Source: Rattus norvegicus
Lineage: Eukaryota; Chordata; Mammalia; Rodentia; Muridae
Length of the DNA: 64,000 nucleotides
Reading direction: 5' to 3'
Assembly: GCF_036323735.1 (NCBI RefSeq)
Contig: NC_086037.1
Span: forward strand, 61,542,002 to 61,606,001
This document shows positions 23,023 to 31,885 of the stretch, piece after piece; positions within the stretch are counted from its first letter, which is position 1; the number at the start of each line of letters is the position of its first letter. The notes under the pieces are model-generated. The model did no database searches and was not told the origin of the DNA. It saw only the letters and a program-made list of their open reading frames with translations. The position numbers and the translations under genes were made by a program.

Positions 23023-23746
23023 GCCCAAATGCTTGAATTACCCTAGATGCCTAGAACACATGAAACTCAAGACGGATGATCAAAATGTGAATGCTTCACT
23101 CCTTCTTTAAAAGGGGGAACAAGAATATCCTTGGCAGGGAATAGAGAGGCAAAGATTAAAACAGACACAGAAGGAACACCCATTCAGAGCCTGCCCCACA
23201 TGTGGCCCATACATATACAGCCACCCAATTAGACAAGATGGACGAAGCAAAGAAGTGCAGGCCGACAGGAGCCAGATGTAGATTGCTCCTGAGAGACACA
23301 GCCAGAATACAGCAAATACAGAGGCGAATGCCAGCAGTAAACCACTGAACTGAGAACAGGACCCCCGTTGAAGGAATCAGAGAAAGAACTGGAAGAGATT
23401 GAAGGGGCTTGTGACCCCTTATGAACAACAATGCCAAGCAACTAGAGTTTCCAGGGACTAAGCTACTACCTAAAGACTATACATGGACTGACCCTGGACT
23501 CTGACCTCATAGGTAGCAATGAATATCCTAGTAAGATCACCAGTGGAAGGGGAAGCCCTGGGTCCTGCTAAGACTGAACCCCCAGTGAACGTGATTGTTG
23601 GGGGGAGGGTGGCAGTGGGGGGAGGGTAGGGAGGGGAACACCTATAAAGAAGGGGAGGGGGGATTAGGGGGATGTTTGCCCGGAAACCGGGAAAGGGAAG
23701 AACATTCGAAATGTAAATAAGAAATACTCAAGTTAAAAAAAAAAAA
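23023..23746 (+). other. L1-A 3' UTR and A tail
   Basis: It starts with GCCCAAATGCTTGAATTACC, as in L1-B. A G-rich tract lies at 23600-23637, then CCCGGAAACCGGGAAAGGG and a 12-base A tail ending at 23746. Confidence 0.88.
23600..23637 (+). repeat. G-rich tract in L1-A 3' UTR
   Basis: GGGGGGAGGGTGGCAGTGGG and the following GGGAGGGTAGGGAGGGG give more than four G-runs of three or more in 40 bases. It is a predicted G-quadruplex of the kind known in L1 3' UTRs. Confidence 0.8.
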
Positions 23747-24435
23747 CATGAGAGACCCAACCGCCTGGTCAGGTGGGCACTCCTGAGGCTGCAGAGCGGA
23801 AGAGACCACCAACACTGCTCACCCCTGCCCACATCCCTGGCCCAAGAGGAAACTGTATAAGGCCTCTGGGCTCCCGTGGGGGAGGGCCCAGGAGCGGCAG
23901 GACACCTGCCTGAGACACTGCCGGAACCTGAAAGAAACAGACCAGATAAACAGTTCTCTGCACCCAAATCCCGTGGGAGGGAGAGCTAAACCTTGAGAGA
24001 GGCAGACAAGCCTGGGAAACCAGAAGAGACTGCTCCCTGCACACACATCTCGGACGCCAGAGGAAAAAGCCAAAGACCATCTGGAACCCTGGTGCACTGA
24101 AGCTCCCGGAAGGGGCAGCACAGGTCTTCCTGGTTGCTGCCGCTGCAGAGAGCCCCTGGGCAGCACCCCACGAGCGAACCTGAGCCTCGGGACCACAGGT
24201 AAGACCAAATTTTCTGCTGCAAGAAAGCTGCCTGGTGAACTCAAGACACAGGCCCACAGGAACAGCTGAAGACCTGTAGAGAGGAAAAACTACACGCCCG
24301 AAAGCAGAACACTCTGTCCCCATAACTGACTGAAAGAGAGGAAAACAGGTCTACAGCACTCCTGACACACAGGCTTATAGGACAGTCTAGCCACTGTCAG
24401 AAATAGCAGAACAAAGTAACACTAGAGATAATCTG
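23747..24435 (+). promoter_or_regulatory. L1-B 5' UTR/promoter
   Basis: About 690 bp, GC-rich, colinear with 17169-17856 of L1-A. It contains a single GCACCCCACGAGCGAACCTG motif at about 24162, so it has one promoter unit rather than a partial second one. Confidence 0.78.
23769..24323 (-). other. Long antisense ORF in L1-B 5' UTR (184 codons), ORF0-like position
   Basis: It starts MGTECSAFGRVVFPLYRSSA, 113 nt upstream of the L1-B ORF1 ATG, and is the positional and sequence counterpart of 17145-17741. Residues 1 to about 93 align with L1-A with scattered substitutions. An indel then moves it to another frame that also stays open. The shared Met and the lack of stops in both copies are seen directly. 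Coding function is not demonstrated. Confidence 0.35.
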
Positions 24436-25509
24436 ATGGCGAGAGGCAAGCGCAGGAACCCAAGCAACAGAAACCAAGACTACATGCCATCATCGGAGCC
24501 CAATTCTCCCACCAAAACAAACATGGAATATCCAAACACACCAGAAAAGCAAGATCTAGTTTCAAAATCATATTTGATCATGATGCTGGAGGACTTCAAG
24601 AAAGACATGAACACACTTAGGGAAACACAGGAAAACATTAATAAACAAGTAGAAGCCTACAGAGAGGAATCGCAAAAATCCCTTAAAGAATTCCAGGAAA
24701 ACACAATCAAACAGTTTAAGGAATTAAAAATGGAAATAGAAGCAATCAAGAAAGAACACATGGAAACAACCCTGGATATAGAAAACCAAAAGAAGAGACA
24801 AGGAGCTGTAGATACAAGCTTCACCAACAGAATACAAGAGATGGAAGAGAGAATCTCAGGAGCAGAAGATTCCATAGAAATCATTGACTCAACTGTCAAA
24901 GATAATGTAAAGCGGAAAAAGCTACTGGTCCAAAACATACAGGAAATCCAGGACTCAATGAGAAGATCAAACCTAAGGATAATAGGTATAGAAGAGAGTG
25001 AAGACTCCCAGCTCAAAGGACCAGTAAATATCTTCAACAAAATCATAGAAGAAAACTTCCCTAACCTAAAAAAAGAGATACCCATAGACATACAAGAAGC
25101 CTACAGAACTACAAATAGATTGGACCAGAAAAGAAACACCTCTCGTCACATAATTGTCAAAACACCAAACGCACAAAATAAAGAAAGAATATTAAAAGCA
25201 GTAAGGGAAAAAGGTCAAGTAACATATAAAGGGAGACCTATCAGAATCAAACCAGACTTCTCGCCAGAAACTATGAAGGCCAGAAGATCCTGGACTGATG
25301 TTATACAGACCCTAAGAGAACACAAATGGCAGCCCAGGTTACTGTATCCAGCAAAACTCTCAATTAACATTGATGGAGAAACCAAGATATTCCATGACAA
25401 AACCAAATTTACACAATATCTTTCTACAAATCCAGCACTACAAAGGATAATAAATGGTAAAGCCCAACATAAGGAGGCAAGCTATACCCTAGAAGAAGCA
25501 AGAAACTAA
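24436..25509 (+). CDS. L1-B ORF1: intact L1 ORF1 protein, 357 aa
   Basis: An uninterrupted frame from MARGKRRNPSNRNQDYMPSS to a TAA after LEEARN. The N-terminal 45 residues are polar. A long heptad-rich coiled coil follows (about residues 50-170: LRETQENINKQVEAYREESQ and onward), then an RRM-like region around GIEESEDSQLKGPVNIFNK, and the C-terminal domain with KGRPIRIKPDFSPETMKARR and the QPRLLYPAKLS stretch. The length is usual for rodent ORF1p. It lies 59 bp before ORF2, the normal L1 spacing. It could be translated if the element is transcribed, but ORF2 in the same copy is broken. Confidence 0.93.
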   Translation: MARGKRRNPSNRNQDYMPSSEPNSPTKTNMEYPNTPEKQDLVSKSYLIMMLEDFKKDMNTLRETQENINKQVEAYREESQKSLKEFQENTIKQFKELKMEIEAIKKEHMETTLDIENQKKRQGAVDTSFTNRIQEMEERISGAEDSIEIIDSTVKDNVKRKKLLVQNIQEIQDSMRRSNLRIIGIEESEDSQLKGPVNIFNKIIEENFPNLKKEIPIDIQEAYRTTNRLDQKRNTSRHIIVKTPNAQNKERILKAVREKGQVTYKGRPIRIKPDFSPETMKARRSWTDVIQTLREHKWQPRLLYPAKLSINIDGETKIFHDKTKFTQYLSTNPALQRIINGKAQHKEASYTLEEARN

Positions 25510-25568
25510 TCGTCTTGGCAACAAAACAAAGAGAATGAAAGCACACAAACATAACCTCACATCCAAAT

Positions 25569-28500
25569 ATGAATATAACGGGAAGCAATAATCACTATTC
25601 CTTAATATCTCTCAATATCAATGGCCTCAACTCCCCAATAAAAAGACATAGATTAACAAACTGGATACGCAATGAGGACCCTGCATTCTGCTGCCTACAG
25701 GAAACACACCTCAGAGACAAAGACAGACACTACCTCAGAGTGAAAGGCTGGAAAACAACTTTCCAAGCAAATGGTCAGAAGAAGCAAGCAGGAGTAGCCA
25801 TTCTAATATCAAATAAAATCAATTTTCAATTAAAAGTCATCAAAAAAGATAAGGAAGGACACTTCATATTCATCAAAGGAAAAATCAACCAAGATGAACT
25901 CTCAATCCTAAATATCTATGCCCCAAATACAAGGGCACCTACATACATGAAAGAAACCTTACTAAAGCTCAAAACACACATTGCACCTCACACAATAATA
26001 GTGGGAGATTTCAACACCCCACTCTCATCAATGGACAGATCATGGAAACTGAAATTAAACAGTGATGTCGACAGACTAAGAGAAGTCATGAGCCAAATGG
26101 ACTTAACGGATATTTATAGAACATTCTATCCTAAAGCAAAAGGATATACCTTCTTCTCAGCTCCTCATGGTACTTTCTCCAAAATTGACCATATAATTGG
26201 TCAAAAACGGGCCTCAACAGGTACAGAAAGATAGAAATAATCCCATGCGTGCTATCGGACCACCACGGCCTAAAACTGGTCTTCAATAACAATAAGGGAA
26301 GAATGCCCACATATACGTGGAAATTGAACAATGCTCTACTCAATGATAACCTGGTCAAGGAAGAAATAAAGAAAGAAATTAAAAACTTTTTAGAATTTAA
26401 TGAAAATGAAGATACAACATACCCAACCTTATGGGACACAATGAAAGCTGTGCTAAGAGGAAAACTCATAGCGCTGAGTGCCTGCAGAAAGAAACAGGAA
26501 AGAGCATATGTCAGTAGCTTGACAGCACACCTAAAAGCTCTAGAACAAAAAGAAGCAAATACACCCAGGAGGAGTAGAAGGCAGGAAATAATCAAACTCA
26601 GAGCTGAAATCAACCAAGTAGAAACAAAAAGGACCATAGAAAGAATCAACAGAACCAAAAGTTGGTTCTTTGAGAAAATCAACAAGATAGATAAACCCTT
26701 AGCCAGACTAACGAGAGGACACAGAGAGTGCGTCCAAATTAACAAAATCAGAAATGAAAAGGGAGACATAACTACAGATTCGGAGGAAATTCAAAAAATC
26801 ATCAGATCTTACTATAAAAACCTATATTCAACAAAATTTGAAAATCTTCAGGAAATGGACAATTTCCTAGACAGATACCAGGTATCGAAGTTAAATCAGG
26901 AACAGATAAACCAGTTAAACAACCCCATAACTCCTAAGGAAATAGAAGCAGTCATTAAAGGTCTCCCAACCAAAAAGAGCCCAGGTCCAGATGGGTTTAG
27001 TGCAGAATTCTATCAAACCTTCATAGAAGACCTCATACCAATATTATCCAAACTATTCCACAAAATTGAAACAGATGGAGCCCTACCAAATTCCTTCTAC
27101 GAAGCCACAATTACTCTTATACCTAAACCACACAAAGACACAACAAAGAGAACTTCAGACCAATTTCCCTTATGAATATCGACGCAAAAATACTCAATAA
27201 AATTCTGGCAAACTGAATCCAAGAGCACATCAAAACAATCATCCACCATGATCAAGTAGGCTTCATCCCAGGCATGCAGGGATGGTTTAATATACGGAAA
27301 ACCATCAACGTGATCCATTATATAAACAAACTGAAAGAACAGAACCACATGATCATTTCATTAGATGCTGAGAAAGCATTTGACAACATTCAACACCCCT
27401 TCATGATAAAAGTCCTGGAAAGAATAGGAATTCAAGGCCCATACCTAAACATAGTAAAAGCCATATACAGCAAACCAGTTGCTAACATTAAACTAAATGG
27501 AGAGAAACTTGAAGCAATCCCACTAAAATCAGGGACTAGACAAGTCTGCCCACTCTCTCCCGACTTATTCAATATAGTTCTTGAAGTTCTAGCCAGAGCA
27601 ATCAGACAACAAAAGGAGATCAAAGGGATACAGATCGGAAAAGAAGAGGTCAAAATATCACTATTTGCAGATGACATGATAGTATATTTAAGTGATCCCA
27701 AAAGTTCCACCAGAGAACTACTAAAGCTGATAAACAACTTCAGCAAAGTGGCTGGGTATAAAATTAACTCAAATAAATCAGCTGCCTTCCTCTATACAAA
27801 AGAGAAACAAGCCGAGAAAGAAATTAGGGAAACGACACCCTTCATAATAGACCCAAACAATATAAAGTACCTCGGTGTGACTTTAACCAAGCAAGTAAAA
27901 GATCTGTACAATAAGAACTTCAAGACACTGAGGAAAGAAATTGAAGAAGACCTCAGAAGATGGAAAGATCTCCCATGCTCATGGATTGGCAGGATTAATT
28001 TAGTAAAAATGGCCATTTTACCAAAAGCAATCTACAGATTTAATGCAATCCCCATCAAAATACCAATCCAATTCTTCAAAGAGTTAGACAGAACAATTTG
28101 CAAATTCATCTGGAATAACAAAAAACCCAGGATAGCTAAAGCTATCCTCAACAATAAAAGGACTTCAGGGGGAATCACTATCCCTGAACTCAAGCAGTAT
28201 TACAGAGCAATAGTGATAAAAACTGCATGGTATTGGTACAGAGACAGACAGATAGACCAATGGAATAGAATTGAAGACCCAGAAATGAACCCACACACCT
28301 ATGGTCACTTGATTTTTGACAAAGGAGCCAAAACCATCCAATGGAAAAAAGATAGCATTTTCAGCAAATGGTGCTGGTTCAACTGGAGGGCAACCTGTAG
28401 AAGAATGCAGATCGATCCATGCTTATCACCCTGTACAAAGCTTAAGTCCAAGTGGATCAAGGACCTCCACATCAAACCAGACACACTCAAACTAATAGAA

Positions 28501-29391
28501 GAAAAACTAGGGAAGCATCTGGAACACATGGGCACCGGAAAAAATTTCCTGAACAAAACACCAATGGCTTATGCTCTAAGATCAAGAATCGACAAATGGG
28601 ATCTCATAAAACTGCAAAGCTTCTGTAAGGCAAAGGACACTGTGGTTAGGACAAAACGGCAACCAACAGATTGGGAAAAGATCTTTACCAATCCTACAAC
28701 AGATAGAGGCCTTATATCCAAAATATACAAAGAACTCAAGAAGTTAGACCGCAGGGAAACAAATAACCCTATTAAAAAATGGGGTTCAGAGCTAAACAAA
28801 GAATTCACAGCTGAGGAATGCCGAATGGCTGAGAATCACCTAAAGAAATGTTCAACATCTTTAGTCATAAGGGAAATGCAAATCAAAACAACCCTGAGAT
28901 TTCACCTCACACCAGTGCGATTGGCTAAGATCAAAAACTCAGGTGACAGCAGATGCTGGCGAGCATGTGGAGAAAGAGGAACACTCCTCCATTGTTGGTG
29001 GGATTGCAGACTGGTAAAACCATTCTGGAAATCAGTCTGGAGGTTCCTCAGAAAATTGGACATTGAACTGCCTGAGGATCCAGCTATACCTCTCTTGGGC
29101 ATATACCCAAAAGATGCCTCAACATATAAAAGAGACACGTGCTCCACTATGTTCATCGCAGCCTTATTTATAATAGCCAGAAAATGGAAAGAACCCAGAT
29201 GCCCTTCAACAGAGGAATGGATACAGAAAATGTGGTACATCTACACAATGGAATATTACTCAGCTATCAAAAACAACGAGTTTATGAAATTCGTAGGCAA
29301 ATGTTTGGAACTGGAAAATATCATCCTGAGTGAGCTAACCCAATCACAGAAAGACATACATGGTATGCACTCATTGATAAGTGGCTATTAG
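25569..29391 (+). pseudogene. L1-B ORF2 (endonuclease and reverse transcriptase), two frameshifts and one stop
   Basis: It starts MNITGSNNHYSLISLNINGL. The endonuclease residues are present (LQETHL, GDFNTPLS, and SDHHGLKL after the first frameshift). A 1-nt deletion near 26204-26215 ends the first segment at 26234. A 4-nt deletion near 27143-27149 ends the second at 27175. TGA at 27214-27216 is shared with L1-A. From 27274 to 29391 a 705-codon frame is uninterrupted and includes SLFADDMIVYL (RT active site, near 27660-27690) and CWRACGERGTLLHCWWDC. The span is 3823 nt, and the 5 missing bases account exactly for the 3828-nt length inferred from L1-A. Confidence 0.95.
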
Positions 29392-30122
29392 CCCAAATGC
29401 TTGAATTACCCTAGATCCCTAGAACAAACGAAACTCAAGACGGATGATCAAAATGTGAATGCTTCACTCCTTCTTTAAATGAGGAAAAAGAATACCCTTG
29501 ACAGGGAAGGGAGAGGCAAAGATTAAAACAGAGACTGAAGGAACACCCATTCAGAGCCTGCCCCACATGTGGCCCATACATATACAGCCACCCAATTAGA
29601 CAAGATGGATGAAGCAAAGAAGTGCAGACCGACAGGAGCCGGATGTAGATCGCCCCTGAGAGACACAGCCAGAATACAGCAAATACAGAGGCGAATGCCA
29701 GCAGCAAACCACTGAACTGAGAATAGGTCCCCTATTGAAGGAATCAGAGAAAGAACTGGAAGAGCTTGAAGGGGCTCGAGACCCCAAAAGTACAACAATG
29801 CCAAGCAACCAGAGCTTCCAGGGACTAAGCCACTACCTAAAGACTATACATGGACTGACCCTGGACTCTGACCCCATAGGTAGCAATGAATATCCTAGTA
29901 AGAGCACCAGTGGAAGGGGAAGCCCTGGGTCCTGCTAAGACTGAACCCCCAGTGAACTAGACTATGGGGGGAGGGCGGCAATGGGGGGAGGGCGGGGAGG
30001 GGAACACCCATAAGGAATGGCAAAGGGGAGGATGTTTGCCCGGAAACCGGGAAAGGGAATAACACTCGAAATGTATATAAGAAATACTCCAGTTAATAAA
30101 AAAAAAATAAATTAAAAAAAAA
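29392..30122 (+). other. L1-B 3' UTR and A-rich tail
   Basis: Colinear with the L1-A 3' UTR without an ID insertion. A G-rich tract lies at 29966-30002, followed by CCCGGAAACCGGGAAAGGG and an A-rich tail containing TAATAAAAAAAAAATAAATT. Confidence 0.88.
29966..30002 (+). repeat. G-rich tract in L1-B 3' UTR
   Basis: GGGGGGAGGGCGGCAATGGG followed by GGGAGGGCGGGGAGGGG; predicted G-quadruplex at the same place as in L1-A. Confidence 0.8.
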
Positions 30123-30130
30123 CATAAATA

Positions 30131-30285
30131 CAGGGCCGGTATGATGGCCCAGCAGGTAAAAGTGCTTGCTCCACACCTGATGACCTGAGTTCAATCCTCA
30201 GGACTTACATTATGGAAGGAGAGGACTGACTTTCTGCTGAAAGTTGTCCTCTGACCTCCAGAACCATGCTATGGTGTGCACACAG
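30131..30285 (+). mobile_element. B3 SINE
   Basis: GGGCCGGTATGATGGCCCAG head (from about 30132), CACCTGATGACCTGAGTTCA, GAAGGAGAGGACTGACTTTC and GTTGTCCTCTGACCTCCAG are B3 landmarks. The tail becomes an ACAG repeat. Confidence 0.85.
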
Positions 30286-30412
30286 ACAGACAGACAGACA
30301 GACAGACAGAGGCTGGTGCACACACATCCACACACAAAGAGACTGGTTGGATGGATGGATGGATGGATGGATGGATGGATGGATGGATGGATGGATGGAT
30401 AGATAGATAGAT
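30280..30412. repeat. (ACAG)n and (GGAT)n microsatellites
   Basis: ACAGACAGACAG through about 30310, then a GGAT run at about 30345-30400 and GATAGATA to about 30412. It follows the B3 tail. Confidence 0.95.
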
Positions 30413-30439
30413 GAATACATTTAAAATAAACAAACAAAC

Positions 30440-31280
30440 TTGAAAAAATCTAGGTCATGACCTAACTGGCAAAAGCCAATTTCCCTCCTGGGTTTGCCAG
30501 TGGTTTGGCTGCTCCCACTTAAGAGTTTTAGATTTTCCACCCTAGCCTGATACCCTCTGTAGAGTGCAGTGGCCAACTTAGACCAGAATTTACTTCACCA
30601 CATAAAGGGCTTAAATGCATCCATTAGCACAGCTACTTGCCACACTTTGTAAGATAAAGCCCTTACGTTTTTCCATCACTGGCTTTGAAAACTCCCCACC
30701 TCTGAACACCAAAAGGGATGGTCAGTGCTGGTTTCACATATGTATCTGGTATTGGGCAAAAGCAAAAGGAGCAACTGTGGTCCATGTTTCACAGGCAAGT
30801 TTAGGGCCAACACTCAAGATGCACAAAGCCATCCTGCATCAGATGTCCTGTTCCAGGACAAGCCCAACACTCTGGGAAGTAAGTAACAGTGGCTGAGAGA
30901 GCTAGGTTTCAAGATCCAAGCAGGGAGTAAGAAGTGCCCAGAACAGCTCTGAGACAGTACTGAGGGAACCAAGAGAAGCCAGAGGGTAACTGAGGGTGGC
31001 TACTGACCGCTGTGCTCAGAGTGAGACCAACAGACAATTTTCCTTGCTTGTTTCCCTGATTGGTTTGGGGCTCTGCACTGTCTGAGACCCGCCAGAGAAA
31101 CCTGGAGTGTTCTCTGGTTCAGTTCTCTGCAAAGTATACAAGAGTCAGGGGCAGCGGGCTCCAGAATCCTCCTCACTTACATTAGCTGTTCTGTGATGTA
31201 ATATACGACCACCCCAGCCTTGTGCTCCTGCTGGCGCTTTCTAGGCATGAGTTCAGTCTTAAGTTGTATTTATTAGAGTT
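30440..31280. other. Intronic sequence, nothing recognised
   Basis: About 840 bp with no repeat family or exon recognised. Confidence 0.45.
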
Positions 31281-31284
31281 TGTG

Positions 31285-31441
31285 TGGTGGAGGAGGGAGG
31301 GAGAAAAGGATAAGGGAAGGAAGGTGGAAGGAGGAGGGAGGGAAGGAGGAGGGAGGGAAGGAAGAGGGATGGGAGGAGGGAGGGGAGGAGGGAGGGGAGG
31401 AAGGAAGGAGGGAAGAGGGATGGGAGGAGGGAAGGAAAGAT
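31285..31441. repeat. (GGAGG)n / (GGAA)n purine-rich repeat
   Basis: Mostly purines, with GGAGGGAGGGAAGG and GGGATGGGAGGAGGGAGG blocks and a few T interruptions. Gly/Glu/Arg frames over it are artefacts. Confidence 0.93.
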
Positions 31442-31572
31442 GTATCTCAGGTTGTCCCTGAACTTGCTAGGTAGCCAAGGATTATCTTGAATTTCTGATC
31501 CCCTGCCCCTGCCTCCCAGCTCAGAGCTTTACAATTACAGGCAGGCAGCACCACACTTGCTGGGGCTCTAAA
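31442..31572 (-). mobile_element. B1-type SINE fragment
   Basis: CTCAGGTTGTCCCTGAACTT, CCCCTGCCTCCCAGCTCAGA, ACAATTACAGGCAGGCAGCA and CCACACTTGCTGGG are the reverse of a B1/7SL-derived SINE. The purine repeat sits at its A-rich side. Confidence 0.75.
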
Positions 31573-31754
31573 TCAAGACTTCGCACGAACACTCTGACAA
31601 CCATCTTTAAGTGTATTTTTTAATGAACTTAATTTTATCAAGGTTTGCAAATACCAAAGAAGTGCACCCCACCCCGGACCCTAACAAAGGTATGTTTGTG
31701 GGTAATCAGGGTTTAACGAATTGTTTTTCACTGCCCTCGAAGCCAGGTGGGCAT

Positions 31755-31885
31755 GACTTCAGAGGTCAGCTCTGGGGTTAAGTTGCCCGGGTTTGTCTCC
31801 TGAGCCCAACCTGTGCATCTGGGACCTCCCTGTGTTTTAATATGGGTGTAACAGCTGCCTCATGGGGCAGCCGTGAGGACCACAG
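31755..31885 (+). mobile_element. MIR SINE relic
   Basis: TCTGGGGTTAAGTTGCCCGG, a decayed core, then CTGCCTCATGGGGCAGCCGT and GAGGACCACAGAGCA in MIR order. Confidence 0.55.

Larger units (their letters stand above)
16966..23746 (+). mobile_element. L1-A: near full-length rat LINE-1, inactive
   Basis: LINE-1 elements move by target-primed reverse transcription, using an ORF1 RNA-binding protein and an ORF2 endonuclease/reverse transcriptase. This copy holds in order a 5' UTR, ORF1 (17857-18995, frameshifted), ORF2 (19055-22889, five stops and a 7-nt insertion), a 3' UTR with a G-rich tract, and a short A tail (23735-23746). It lies antisense to Cdyl2. Compared base by base with L1-B it is mostly the same sequence. 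An ID SINE interrupts the ORF2/3' UTR boundary. It cannot be autonomous. Confidence 0.95.
23747..30122 (+). mobile_element. L1-B: near full-length rat LINE-1 with intact ORF1
   Basis: The second element follows the A tail of L1-A directly, in the same orientation. Its 5' UTR begins part-way into the promoter unit (GAGAGACCCAACC aligns with 17169 onward in L1-A). ORF1 is intact (24436-25509). ORF2 (25569-29391) has two frameshifts and one stop. The 3' UTR ends in an A-rich tail to 30122. The string AAAAAAAAACAT occurs at both ends (23738-23749 and 30114-30125) and is a plausible target duplication made in the L1-A tail. It is younger or better preserved than L1-A. Confidence 0.94.
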
